Notes: a model not told the origin generated them from the sequence alone. Shown: positions 22,758 to 34,953, counted from the first letter of the stretch. The stretch is DNA of 64,000 bases from Elymus sibiricus (GCA_039707655.1 CM077671.1:365702720-365766719); one strand, 5' to 3'. A program made the numbers and translations.

Positions 22758-23082
22758 AATGAAGAACTTCAGTTTCATAGTTTGAAGAATTTGAAAAGTT
22801 GAGGAATTTGCAAACTTGAGGAATTTGAAAATTTGAAGACTTTGCAAAATGATGAAAAACTCAACTCTCAAGAATTTCAACTATTGTTGGTGGCGTGACC
22901 CACCGTATAAGAATGATGATTTCAGACACCGCGTACAATTGTCGTAGGGTTCTGAGAATCAAATTCTTCGTTAATTTCTTCACACTTAGAGAGTTATTCT
23001 TCATTGATTGAAGAAAAACGTTACTTCGTGTGTTGCACATCAAAGTCATCAATTTTGCATAAGTGTTAGGATGTGTGTCCTT
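22337..23082 (-). other. Copia B spacer between pol and internal promoter, with (TA)n microsatellite
   Basis: No credible gene. The region holds a (TA) run of about 29 bases (22726-22754) and a dense group of GAAGAATTTG, GAGGAATTTG and GAAGACTTTG words at 22780-22850. The TATA-proximal part (22340-22480) is the upstream side of the putative internal promoter. Confidence 0.6.
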
Positions 23083-26000
23083 TCATAGAACATTCGAAGA
23101 TTCTAAGATATTTAGCTCACACCGCAACTTGCAAAATCTCTTCTCATCCAAGGGCTTAGTGAAGATATCGGCCAGTTGTTCTTCAGTGGGGATGTGGTCG
23201 ATGGAGATGTCGCCCTTGAGTACTTGATCTCGAAGAAAATGATGATGAATCTGGATGTGCTTGGTCTTGGAGTGCTGAACTGGGTTGTAAGCAATCTTGA
23301 TAGCGCTCTCATTGTCGTAGTAGAGAGGCACATTCTTCACCTTGATGCCATAGTCTTTGAGAGTTTGCTTCATCCACAGCAACTGAGCGCAGCATGAACC
23401 AGCAGCAATGTACTCAGCTTTAGCAGTAGAAAGTGACACGCAGTTCTTCTTCTTCGAGGACCAACAGACTAAGGATCATCCGAGGAAATGACATGTGCCT
23501 GAGGTTGACTTGCGATCCACACGATCTCCAGCATAGTCAGCATCTGAGTATCCGACGAGGTGAAGATTTGAGCCCTTGGGATACCATAATCCAAGCGTTG
23601 GTGTGTGAGCTAAGTATCGAAGAATATGTTTCACAGCCTTATGGTGTGATTCCTTCGGTGTTGCTTGGAATCGGGCACACATGCAAACACTCAGCATAAT
23701 ATCAGGCCTAGATGTACATAGATACAATAAAGAGCCAATCATGGAGCGGTATACCTTCTGATCGAAATCTTTACCATTTTCGTCAATGCAGAGGTGGCCT
23801 TTTGAAGGCATTGGAGTTGTGACGCCTTTGCAGTCTTGCATGTTGAATTTCCTCAGAACATCCTTGAGGTATTTCTCTTGTGAGATGAAGATGCCATTGT
23901 CTTGCTGACGAATTTGAAGACCTAAGAAGAATTTCAACTCTCCCATCATAGACATTTCATATTCTTCACTCGTCATATAGGAAAATTCATCACTGTAACG
24001 TTTGTCAGTACAACCAAATATAATATCGTCAACATATATTTGGCATATGAACAGTTCATTGTCATAGGATTTAGTGAAAAGAGTTGGGTCGAGTGAACCG
24101 GGTTTGAAGCCTTTCTTCATGAGGAATTCCTTCAGAGTGTCATACCACGCCCGAGGGGCCTGCTTGAGGCCATAGAGGGTCTTGTTGAGTCTGAAGACTT
24201 TGTCAGGGTGCTTAGGGTCTTCAAAACCTGGGGGTTGAGCAACATATACTTCTTCCTCAAGCTTACCATTGAGGAATGCACTTTTCACATCCATTTGATA
24301 TAAGGTGATATCATGATGGTTAGCATAAGCAAGCAATATGCGAATAGCTTCAAGTCTAGCAACAGGTGCAAAAGTTTCATCAAAGTCAATTCCTTCAACC
24401 TGTGTGTAGCCTTGAGCTACAAGACGAGCCTTATTCCTTACCACAAGACCATTTTCATCTTGCTTGTTGCGGTAGATCCACTTGGTACCTATGATGTTAT
24501 GCTTGCGAGGATCTGGCCGCTTGACAAGTTCCCACACATTGTTGAGCTTGAATTGATGCAATTCCTCTTGCATAGCTTGAATCCACTCAGGCTCCATGAA
24601 AGCTTCATCAACTTTGGTGGGCTCTATCATAGAGACAAAAGCAAAATGCCCACAAAAGTTAGTCAGATGTGAAGCTCTTGAGCGAGTGAGAGGACCTGGT
24701 GCATTGATGATGTCGATGATTTTGTCAATCTGCACTTCATTTGCAACTCTTGGATGAGCAGGTTGTCGTGGCTGAGGATTTTCTTCATCACCATTTTCTT
24801 CAGGTGTATCAGCATGAATGTCTTCATTGATTGGAATGACTTCCTCAGTAGGTTGAGGATTTTCTTCGGTGGGTACTACATCCTCAGTAGCCTTCAACTT
24901 AATGGATTGCTCAGGAGGCTTTTCATCTGTCACAGAAGGCAGTTGCTCTCTTTGCGAGCCGTTAGTTTCATCGAACCGCACATCTACAGTTTCAACAACC
25001 TTTTGATGGTAGGTGTTGAAGACTCTGTAGGTGTGCGAGTTCTTTCCGTAACCAAGCATAAAACCTTCATGTGCTTTCGGTGCAAATTGAGAACTGTGAT
25101 GAGGATCTCTTATCCAGCATTTTGCACCGAAGACTTTGAGATAACTTACATTGGGTTTCTTGCCAGTCATAAGTTCATATGATGTCTTCTTGAAGAATTT
25201 GTGAAGATATACCCGTTTGATGATGTGACATGCTGTATCAATTGCCTCAGGCCAGAAGCGACGAGGAGTCTTGTATTCATCAAGCATGGTACGAGCCATC
25301 TCAACAAGAGTCCTGTTCTTGCGCTCCATGACGCCGTTCTGCTGAGGAGTATATGGGGCAGATAGCTCATGAGTAATACCAAGTACATCAAGATATTCAT
25401 CAAGATTGGTGTTCTTGAACTCAGTCCCATTATCACTCCTGATATGCTTGATCTTGACACCAAAGTTTGTTGAGGCCCTTGAAGCAAGTCGTCTGAAGAC
25501 ATCCTGCACTTCAGACTTGTACAGAATAATATGCACCCAAGTGTAACGAGAGTAATCATCAACAATGACAAAGCCATACAAACATGAAGAATTTGTCAGT
25601 GTGGAATAATGAGTGGGGCCAAAGAGGTCCATATGAAGCAATTCAAAAGGTTGAGTCGTGGTCATAATTGTCTCCGAGGGATGCTTGGATCTGGTCATCT
25701 TCCCAGACTCACAAGCACCACAGAGATGATCCTTGAGGAATTTGACACCTTCGATGCCAATGACGTGCTTTTTCTTCACGAGCGTGTGCAAGTTCCTCAT
25801 ACCAGCATGTCCAAGTCGTCGATGCCACAGCCAGCCTTCTGAGGACTTTGCAAGTAGGCATGTGGCAAGCTGAGGACCTGTAGAGAAGTCAACAATATAC
25901 AAGTCTCCTCTCCTAAAGCCTTCGAAGACTTTGGAATGGTCAGCTTCCATGATGACAACACAACGATATTTTCCAAAGATGACAACCATATCAACATCAC

Positions 26001-26247
26001 AAAGCATTGAGACAGACATGAGGTTGAACCCAAGGGATTCGACAAGCATCACCTTGTCCATGTGACGGTCCTTGGAAATTACAACCTTACCTAGACCCAA
26101 TACCTTGCTTTTTCCTTTGTCAGCGTAGGTGATATGCTTCAGATGAAATGGGGCAAGTGGCATATTCATCATTAGACTCTTGTCACTAGTCATGTGGTTG
26201 GTGCATCCACTGTCGAGGACCCACTCAGTAGTTTTTGGAGTTTCATC
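23083..26247 (-). pseudogene. pol: Copia B pol: protease, integrase, reverse transcriptase, RNase H
   Basis: About 1050 codons in copia order. The aspartic protease motif [11 protein letters not shown] is at 26190-26223. Then come the integrase zinc-binding block ([15 protein letters not shown]), the integrase core ([39 protein letters not shown]), the [16 protein letters not shown] and [12 protein letters not shown] reverse transcriptase blocks, the catalytic YVDD (IYVDDIIFG), and RNase H ([29 protein letters not shown]). A TGA at 23476-23478 (a change from CGA or AGA) splits RNase H; the frame otherwise continues to 23083. The frame begins after CTGCAG, which is preceded by TACTAAT and GTAAGT. 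This suggests a 3' splice site or a spacer between gag and pol. Confidence 0.85.
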
Positions 26248-26448
26248 CTGCAGATGAATTAGTACAACTTACAAACTCATATGCTTCAGAGTGAAGAATA
26301 TGACATCAAATTCATCAGGCAGAATTTCATCACACAACATAGTAAGTAAAGCAGTGTGAGGACGTGAGAAATGAGGAATTCATTTCTGCATGATTAGCTT
26401 GCGTCCTTTCAAGCATTTCCTCAGGTCTCCAGCAAATTCATCAGACGT

Positions 26449-29031
26449 TCAAGTTCGTCTGGAGACCTGACCCTGCATAAGAAGTTCATTCAATTTCTTC
26501 ACCACCCACATCTGGAGGGGTGGCAAAGAGTTTATCATTCTGCGAGCTCCATATGAGAAGGGAGGCATTGAAGCTAGTGCACTTCGTTTCACAGGACTAG
26601 GGTTAGAGTACTCATATGAATAAGCAGAGAAATTCTTCGAGGACTTATGAACATAATGATTTGAAGAATAATGCACATATTCAGAACTCTTAAATTTTTC
26701 CTGCGAAGCAGATGCATTAGCACGAGAATGATACTTTTGACCATTTGAGGAATTTGGTCCAAGTGAAGACTTTGGTCCATATGAGGAATTTGATCTGGGG
26801 TTCCTTTTCTTCATGGGAGGTGTCGTGAGGACATTCACTTGAAGATTTTCCAAGGAGCTCTTAGGAACCCAGATTTTCCTCATAGGTGAACCGTTCCTGC
26901 AGTTAGTTCCAACAAATCTGGCAAATACTTCACCTTTCTGATTTTTGAAGAATTTGTAGTTGGAGTCAAGTGACTCATCAGAGGAATATGAAGTTTCACA
27001 AGTAAAGCCAGATAAAGTGGATGGATCCACAGGAGGTCCTTTTGCAGCAACCCATGAAGTTTTGGGGTACTGCTCAGGTGTCCAGTAGGATCCATCGGCA
27101 TTGAGTTTCCTCTCAAATGCAATACCCTCTTTCCTAGGGTTCCTATTCAGAATCTACTTTTTGAGCACATCGCAAAGGGTTTGATGCCCTTTGAGACTTT
27201 TGTACATGCCTGTCACATACAATTCCTTCAACCCTGCATTTTCGTCAGTGATACTTGTGGTATCCTTAGATGAGGAATTTGTGACCACGGGGATAGTTGA
27301 AGAATTTGCAGCAATAGAAGCATTTGAACATTCAGGTGAAGAATTAGCAGTTTCACGTTCGATGCATTTCATACATGGTGGAACAAATTCTTCCTGAGCG
27401 GTACTGATCTGTTGAGCCAGTAAGGAATCGTTTTCCCTTTGGAGATCCTCATGCGCCACTCTTAGTTTCTCAAGATCTTGCTTTCTTTGAAGAAATTCAT
27501 AAGAAAGCTTCTCATGGTCAACTAAGAGAGCATTATGATGACTCTGAAGGTTATCATACTTTGTCTGAAGACTTTTGAGATCATCAGACAGAGTTTGAGT
27601 CCGATCCACTTCCTCATTCAACAGATCATCGCTTTTGTCTAGCAGTTTCTGAAGCTTTTCAAGTGCACTTTGTTGCTTAGTGGCAATTTTAGCAAGTTTG
27701 ACATAGCTAGGTTTCACATATTCATCAGATTCACCTTCACTTGATTCAGAAGAAGAGTGATGCTTGTGTACCTTGGAACCTTTTGCCATGAAGCAGTAAG
27801 TGGGAGCATATTCATCATTGCTGACGTTAGAGTCGTTGGAGTGGTCATTTTCTTCATCGTTGAAGATGGACTTGCTGACGAAAGCAGTGGCGAGAGCAAG
27901 GCTAGCAACACCAGAGTCAGACTCCTCCTCAGATTCTTCCTCTTCTTCATATTCTTCTTCAGAGTCCATTTCCTTGCCAATGAAAGCCCGAGCCTTTCTG
28001 GAACCTTTCTTCTTGTGCGATGAGGACTTTGCAGATGAAGACTTTGAAGTTGAGGACTTTGAAGATTTCTTCTTTTTCTTCGAGTCATCAGAACTGTAGT
28101 CCTTGTTTTTCTTCTTCTTTGATTCTTTTTCCCAGAGAGGACAGTCAGAGATAAAGTGACCAGATTTCTTGCATTTGTAACAAGTTCTCTTCTTGTAGTC
28201 GCTTGAGGAATCTGATTTCCTCAAACTACTTTTTGATGACTTTCCAAATTGGCCTCTCCTTGAGAACTTCTGGAATTTCCTCACGAGCATTGCCAGCTCC
28301 TGACTCAGTTCTTCAGGATCACCAAGGCTACTATCAGAATCTTCGTCTTCGGATGAGGAAATTGCTTTTGCCTTCAGAGCACGAGATCTTCCATAGCTTG
28401 GTCCATAGAGGTCTCTCTTCTCAGCTTGTTGGAATTCATGAGTATTGAGTCTCTCAAGTATATCAGCAGGATCTAGTGACTTGTAGTCTCCACGTTCTTG
28501 AATCATCAAAGCCAGTGTATCGAATGAGGAATCAAGAGATCTTAGCAGTTTCTTCACCACCTCGTGGTCAGTGATATCCGTGGCACCCAGTGCTTGAAGC
28601 TCGTTGGAGATATCAGTGAGACGATCAAAAGTTTGCTGAACATTCTCATTGTCGAGTCTTTTGAAGCGGTTGAAGAGATTGCGAAGAACATCAACACGAG
28701 AGTCACGTTGAGTGGAAACACCTTCGTTGACTTTGGACAGCCTATCCCAGATAAGCTTAGCAGTCTCCAAAGCACTCACTCTGCCATACTGACCTTTGCT
28801 CAAATGGCCACAGATGATATTCTTCGCTTGAGAATCGAGTTGCTTGAATTTCTTCGCATCAGCAGCAGTAACAGTCGGAGATGTGCGGGGAACACCATTT
28901 TCCACAATGTACCAGAGATCATTGTCAATATCCTCAAGATGCATGCGCATCTTGTTCTTCCAGTAGGGGTAGTCCGTCCCATCGAAGGTTGGACAGCCTG
29001 CGGAAACCTTGATCATACCTGCAGTCGACAT
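26449..29031 (-). pseudogene. gag: Copia B gag, very long, one nonsense mutation
   Basis: About 860 codons from ATG at 29031 to TGA at 26449, interrupted by TAG at 27154-27156 that fits CAG changed to TAG. Order: UBN2-type capsid domain (residues about 10-215, with FDGTDYPYWKNKM and IWDRLSKVNEG), a zinc knuckle CYKCKKSGHFISDC near residue 285, a Lys/Ser-rich basic tract, an acidic tract of glutamates, a coiled coil (about 440-550), and a Ser/Asn-rich tail containing KIWVPKSSLENL. The length far exceeds the usual copia gag and fits the SIRE/Maximus lineage. Many N-S-S and K-S-S tripeptides are encoded by the iterated AAATTCTTCA/AAAGTCTTCA word. Gag starts about 54 bases from the primer-binding site. 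Confidence 0.85.
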
Positions 29032-29084
29032 AACTAGAACTCCAGGTGGTTAAACCAAAATCACACAGAACAAGGGAGTACCTC

Positions 29085-29096
29085 GCTCTGATACCA
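29085..29096 (-). other. Copia B primer-binding site
   Basis: TGGTATCAGAGC on the minus strand, complementary to the initiator-methionine tRNA 3' end, two bases inside the 5' LTR. Confidence 0.85.
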
Positions 29097-29098
29097 AT

Positions 29099-30656
29099 TG
29101 AAAGTGTGTTATATCGACTAGAGGGGGTGAATAGGCGATTTTTACAAATTCATCACTGAGGAATTTCAACTTGAGGAATTTGAAATGTGATGAACAACTA
29201 GCAGGGGAATAAGTACTCAAGTGCATACGAAGCATAGCGATCGCATAGTCATCATGATGAAATAAATCATGCACAGATTACAGGTAGCGTGATACGGATA
29301 AGCAGGTGAGGAACAAGGTAGCTTGAAGAATTTGAGGTGAGGAAATTGAGAAAGTCTTCAGACAAATTCTTCAAACAGTAACAATCAATTTCATCAACAA
29401 GTATACGAGGAAATAGAAGGGTTGAGGAAATGGAACCAGGTAGCTCGATGAAGACAATGATTTGATGACCCAGTTCCAACTGCTGTGACAGTCGTACGTC
29501 TGGTTTGGAGCGGCCTGGTATTTAAACCAGAAGACACACAGTCCCAGGACACACAGTCCTTACCGTATTATCCTTGAGCTAAGGTCACACAGACCTCGCC
29601 CAACACTCGTGGTAAGTCTTCAGGGTAGACTTCCAAAACCCTCACAAACTGGTCACCCGGCGATCTACAATTGACTGCTGGATGCTCTAGACCAAGGTCA
29701 CTTCGTGATCCCCAATTGACTGCAGGATGCACTAGACCATGACGCCTAACCGTCTGGAAGATACACAGTCTTCAAAGGTAACAAGCGTCGGTTCCACACA
29801 GGAACAATTTCTTCAGTGATGCTCAATCACTTTGGGTTTGCTGGTTTGGTTTGGGGTTTTTCCTCACTGATGATTTTCTCTCAAAGTCCTCGAGGAATGG
29901 GATGCTCTCAAATGACAAGTATCAGTTCTCTCTCGGAGCAGCCAACCAACTAGTGGTTGTGGGGGGTGGCTATTTATAGCCAGGGTGCAACCCGACATGA
30001 TAAGACATAAATGCCCCCAATGATATGACCGTTGTGTGGATAGGATGATTGGGGACAGCTGGCACTTAGCACAGCAACGGTCGGAATTTCGAACTATGAA
30101 AGTCCTCAGGCTTATCATATTCCTCACTTGTAGGCAATTCGCACTGGCGAAATCCTAACTCCTCAGTCAGACCAATTTCCTCAGAGACCAGAAGATCATC
30201 GTCTCTGTCACTGAAGAACTTGACTGAACTACAAGAGATTTCCAAAGGCTTCACTCGAAGGATTGGATAGGTTGAGGCTTTTGAGTTGAGCATCAGTTGG
30301 AAATTTTCCTTAGTATTACCTCGGCCCCCTTTAACAGTACGGTGTTTCCTATGACTCAAAGAAAGGAAATGAAACTACGAAAACAAAAGTCTTCACGCTT
30401 CATAGTCCTCGTTCATATCTTCAAGGTCACACCAACTTCTTCTTTTTCAAAGTCTTCAGGGAATACCAAAGTCTTCAGCAAAGTCTTCACCAAAGTCTTC
30501 AGTTGAAGACATACATTTTTAGGGGTCGATAATCTCCGAATGTATCAAACTCCTCAGCGACTTGTAGAGCTTGTGTACACTTACAATAGCATTAGTCTCT
30601 TAACGTATAAGTCTTCAATACACCAAAATCACTAAGGGGCACTAGATGCACTTACA
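29099..30656 (-). repeat. Copia B 5' LTR (1558 bp)
   Basis: On the minus strand it starts TGTAAGTGCATCTAGTGCC (30656) and ends ACACACTTTCA (29099). AGATT follows at 30657-30661, the target duplication. The first 550 bases of the LTR (30108-30656) contain three perfect tandem CAAAGTCTTCA(G/C) 12-mers at 30467-30502 and a fourth copy at 30448. Comparison with the surviving part of the 3' LTR shows few differences, a few percent by eye. Confidence 0.9.
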
Positions 30657-31894
30657 AGATTCAATAAGAATAAACCCCTCACATTGGGTGCATGACGATA
30701 AAAGATATTACTCATATAAATAGAACAACCATTATTCTCTGATTTAAATGAGTAACCGTCTCGCAATAAACAAGATCCAGATACAATGTTCATGCTTAAC
30801 GCAGGCACTAAATAACAATTATTCAAGTTCATAACTAATCTCGATGGTAATCGAAGAGCGAGCGTGCCGACGGCGATCACATCAACCTTGGAACCATTTC
30901 CCACGTGCATCGTCACTTCGTCCTTTGCCAGCCTCCATCTATTCCGTAGCTCCTGCTTTGAGTTGCAAATGTGAGCAACCGAACCGGTATCAAATACCCA
31001 GGAACTACAACGAGAGTTGGTAAGGTACACATCAATAACATGTATATCATATATACCTTATTTGGTGTTGGCCGTCTTCTTACCGGCCAGATACTTCGGG
31101 CAGTTCCGCTTCCAGTGACCAGTTCCCTTGCAATAAAAGCACTCAGTTTCTGGCTTGGGTCCAGCCTTGGGTTTCCTCACGGGAGGGGCAACTGCTTTGC
31201 CACTCTTCTTGGAGTTACCCTTCTTGCCCTTGCTGTTCTTCTTGAAACTTGTGGTTTTATTGACCATCAACACTTGATGCTGCTTCTGGATTTCAGACTC
31301 AGCGACTTTCAACATCGCAAACAGCTCGGCGACTGACTTGTTCATCCTTTGCATGTTATAGTTCATCACGAAGCTCTTGTAGCTAGGTGGCAATGATTGA
31401 AGAACTCTCTCAGTGATCGCCTCCGGCGGAAGGGGCATCCCTAACTCAGCCAGACGGTTAGAATACCCAGACATTCTGAGTATATGTTCACTGACAGACC
31501 CGTTCTCCTCTATCTTGAAAGCATAGAACTTATCGGAGGTCTCATACCTCTCGATCCGGGCATTTTTCTCAAAGATAAACTTCAACTCCTGGAACATCTC
31601 ATATGCTCCATGACGTTCAAAACGTCTTTGAAGTCCCGGTTCTAAGCCATACAACATTGCACATTGAACTATTGAGTAATCTCCAGAACGTGCCTCCCAG
31701 GCGTTCACAACGTCTTCAGATGACACTGGAGCGGGTGTTTCACCGAGCGGTGCATCAACAACATAAGCCTTTTCGGAAGCCGTGAGGATAATCCTCAGAT
31801 TATGGTCTCAGTCTACAAAGTTACTTCCATCATCTTTCAACTTGGCTTTCTCTAGGAACGCATTGAAATTTAGGGGAACTACTGCGCGAGCCAT
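30657..31894 (-). pseudogene. gag: Angela-type gag and protease, N-terminal part
   Basis: Gag starts MARAVVPLNF at 31894. It is broken by TGA at 31808-31810 (fits TGG to TGA) and continues to TAA at 31058-31060. It contains the UBN2-type region (SGYSNRLAELGMPLPPEAIT) and a zinc knuckle CFYCKGTGHWKRNC, followed by CPKYLAGKK. The frame resumes without a shift past the TAA into the aspartic protease (SWVFDTGSVAHIC at about 30990) and the NGSKVDVIAVGTL block. The Copia B insertion at 30656 then cuts it at GLFLLNL. The downstream half of pol is at 8198-10921. Confidence 0.85.
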
Positions 31895-33161
31895 TGATCC
31901 ACAACATAAATTTGCAAAGGTTACTAAGACTATTGTTCAAGATAATGAGATTAGTTAATCATATTACTTAAAAACTCCCACTCAAATTGACATCCCTCCG
32001 GTCATCTGAGTGATACATGATCCAAATTCACCAACCCAAGTCCGATCATCACGTGAGATGAGGTGGTTTCAATGGTGAACATCTCCATGTTGATCATATC
32101 TACTATATGACTCATGTTCGACCTTTCGGTCTCTTGTGTTCCGAGGCCATGTCTGTACATGCTAGGCTCGTCAAGTTTAACCCGAGTGTTCTGCACGTGC
32201 AACACTGGCTTGCACCCGTTGTATGTGAACGTAGAGTCTATCACACCCGATCATCACATGGTGCTTCGAAACAACGAACTTTTGCAACGGTGCACACTCG
32301 GGGAGAACACAATTTTATCTTGAAATTTTAGTGAGGGATCACCTTATAATGCTACCATCATCCTAAGCAAAATAAGATGCATAAAAGGATTAACATCACA
32401 TGCAAATCATAAGTGACATGATATGGCCATGAACTTGTGCTTTTGATCTCCATCTCCAAAGCACCAGCATGATCTCCATCGTCACCGGCATAACACCATG
32501 ATTTCCATCATTGTGTTGCCATCGGGGTTGTCGCGCCCACCATGCTTCTACTACTATTGCTACCGCTTAGCGATAAAGTAAAGCATTACATAGCGCTTAA
32601 TGATTGACACGCGGGTCATACAATAATTAAAGACAACCCTATGGCTCCTGCTGGTTGCCGTACTCATCGACATGCAAGTCATGATATTCTATACAAAACT
32701 TGATCATCGCATACATCACATATATCTCATCATGTTACTGGCCATATCATATCACAACATACCCTGCAAAAACAAGTTAGACGTCCTCTAATTGTTCTTG
32801 CATATTTTACGTGGCTGCTACGGGTATCTAGCAAGAACGATTCTTACCTACGCATAACCACAACGGTGATACACAAATTGCTATTCAATCTTCTCAAGGA
32901 CCGCCTTTGTCGAATCCGATCCAACTAAAGTGGGAGAGACAGACACCCGCCAGCCATCTTTATGCAACAAAGTCATATGTCAGTCGATGGAACCGGTCAC
33001 TTGTACGTGGACGAGTAAGGTTGGTCCGGGCCGCTTCATCCCACAATACCGCTGAATCGAGAGAAGACCAAGGGAGGAAGCAATCTTTGCATCAACGCCC
33101 ACAAACTCCTTTGTGTTCTACTCGTGATCTCATCTACGCATAGACCTAGCTCATGATGCCA
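31895..33161 (-). other. Angela-type untranslated leader and primer-binding site
   Basis: About 1.25 kb between gag and the 5' LTR with no credible gene. The last 13 bases on the plus strand (33149-33161, GCTCATGATGCCA) are a mutated version of the initiator-methionine primer-binding site (normally GCTCTGATACCA). It stands directly against the LTR end. Confidence 0.75.
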
Positions 33162-33162
33162 C

Positions 33163-34953
33163 TGTTGGGGAACGTTGCATGGGAAACAAAAAAATTCCTA
33201 CGCACACGCAAGATCTATCCATGGTGATGAGCATCTACGAGAGGGAGAGTGGATCAACATACCCTTGTAGATCGCTAAGCGGGAAGCGTTAAGAAACGCA
33301 GTTGATGTAGTCGAACGTCTTCGCGATCCAAATCGCTAGCCGTCCCACGATCCGATCACGATCCATCCCGATCTAGCGCCGAACGGACGGCACCTCCGCG
33401 TTCAGCACGCGTACAGCTCGATGACGATCTCCGCCTTCTTGATCTAGCAAGAGGGAGCGGAGAGGTAGATGAGAACTCCGGCAGCGCGACGGCGCGACGA
33501 CGGTGGTGGTGGAGCTATTCCGGCAGGGCTTCGCCTATGCACCACCGAAAACTAGAGGAGGAGACGATCTAATGTGGGGAGAGAGGGCTGCACCGTGGCT
33601 TAGGGTGCAGCTGCCCTCTCTCCCCTCCAATATATATAGGAGGGAGGGGGAGGGGCTGGCGCCCTAGGGTTCCTCCCCTAGGGTCGGCCGAACCAGGAGG
33701 TGGAGGAGTCGACCTCCAACTAGGAGGTGGGCATGGGAGGAGTCCTCCTCCGACTAGGACTCCTCCCCCTCTCCTCTTTCTCTTGCGCATAGGCCCTCTT
33801 GGGCTGGCCGCCCAGCCCACCAGGGGCTGGTGCGCCACCACTAAGGCCCATGTGGCCCCTTGGGGTGTGTGGGCCCCACTTGGTGGACCCCCGGAACCCA
33901 TTCGTCACTCCCGGTACACTGCCGGAAATGCCCGAAACTTTTCTGGAGTTCAAACACCACTTTCCAATATATCAATCTTTACCTCCGGACCATTTCGGAG
34001 CTTCTCGTGACGTCCGGGATCTCATCCGGGACTCCGAACAACCTTCGGTCACCACCATACATAACTCAATACTACCGAAACGTCACCGAACGTTAAGTGT
34101 GCAGACCCTGCGGGTTCGAGAACTATGTAGACATGACCGAGACACCTCTACGGTCAATAACCAATAGCGGGACCTAGATGCTCATATTGGTTCCTACATA
34201 CTATACAAAGATCTTTATCGGTCGAACCTCTATGTCAAGGATTCAGTTAATCCCGTATGTAGTTCCATTTGTTCTTCGATATGTTACTTGCCCGAGATTC
34301 GATCATCGGTATCTCTATACCTAGTTCAATCTCGTTACCGGCAAGTCTCTTTACTCGTTCCGTAATACAAGATCTCGTGGCTAACTCTTTAGTCACTTTG
34401 CTTGCAAGGCTTATTGTGATGTTGTATTACCGAGTGGGCCCTGAGATACCTCTCCGTCACACGGAGTAACAAATCCCAGTCTTGATCCATGCCCACTCAA
34501 CATACACCCTCGGAGATACCTGTAGAGCATCTTTATAGTCACCCAGTTACGTTGCGACGTTTGATACACACAAGGTATTCCTCCGGTGTCAGTGATTTGC
34601 ATGATCTCATGGTCATAGGAACATATACTTGACATGCAGAAAACAATAGCAATAAACTGACAGGATCAAATGCTACGTTCATAGTTTGGGTCTTGTCCAT
34701 CACACCATTCTCCTAATGATGTGATCCCGTTATCAAATGACATCTCATGTCTATGGCTAGGAAACCTTAACCATCTTTGATCAACGAGCTAGTCTACTAG
34801 AGGCATACTAGGGACACAGTGTTGTCTATGTATCCACACATGTATTTGTGTTTCCAATCAATACAATTATAGCATGGATAATAAACGATTATCATGAACA
34901 AGGAAATATAATAATAACTACTTTATTATTGCCTCTAGGGCATATTTCCAACA
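33163..34953 (-). repeat. Angela-type 5' LTR (1791 bp)
   Basis: On the minus strand it begins TGTTGGAAATATGCCC (34953) and ends GTTCCCCAACA (33163). A TATA box (CCTATATATATTGG) lies at about 33630-33640, and a long GC-rich hairpin (33576-33625) lies just downstream of it, where the transcript leader would start. The LTR is complete, unlike the 3' copy. Confidence 0.9.
33576..33625 (-). other. Stable hairpin downstream of the Angela LTR TATA box
   Basis: A 13-bp perfect outer stem (GGGGAGAGAGGGC with GCCCTCTCTCCCC) and a 6-bp inner stem (TGCACC with GGTGCA) enclose a 9-base loop, with a 3-base bulge on one side. It begins within a few bases of the TATA box on the transcribed side, so a transcript would carry it near its 5' end. 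Confidence 0.75.

Larger units (their letters stand above)
10922..30656 (-). mobile_element. Copia B: SIRE/Maximus-like copia with a third ORF, nested in Angela
   Basis: A minus-strand element bounded by a perfect 5-bp target duplication AGATT (10917-10921 and 30657-30661) in Angela's coding region. Order: 5' LTR 29099-30656, primer-binding site 29085-29096, gag 26449-29031, pol 23083-26247, AT-rich spacer, a putative internal promoter and leader (20219-22336), a large third ORF (16518-20212), polypurine tract (15995-16008), and 3' LTR 10922-15994. A very long gag plus a large extra ORF after pol is the layout of the SIRE/Maximus lineage. Two later insertions lie inside: an LTR-element fragment (11933-15943) and a solo LTR (20268-21779). 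Nonsense mutations are present in gag, pol and the third ORF, so this copy is inactive. Confidence 0.85.
7577..34953 (-). mobile_element. Angela/BARE/WIS-type copia retrotransposon, decayed and twice interrupted
   Basis: A minus-strand copia with 5' LTR 33163-34953, leader 31895-33148, gag 31058-31894, protease 30657-31057, then (after the Copia B insertion at 10922-30656) integrase, reverse transcriptase and RNase H at 8198-10921, and 3' LTR 7577-8147, itself cut by Copia A. The LTR start GTTGGAAATATGCCCTAGAG and the pol sequence are typical of the Angela/BARE/WIS family of Triticeae, recognised from memory. The coding region has at least three nonsense codons and two frameshifts and cannot be functional. 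Its outer end lies 3 bases from the left terminus of the CACTA element at 34957. Confidence 0.85.

Noticed and set aside
6071..29096. Possible tRNA-derived genes from GCTCTGATACCA matches
   Set aside because: These are primer-binding sites complementary to initiator tRNA, with no cloverleaf sequence around them.
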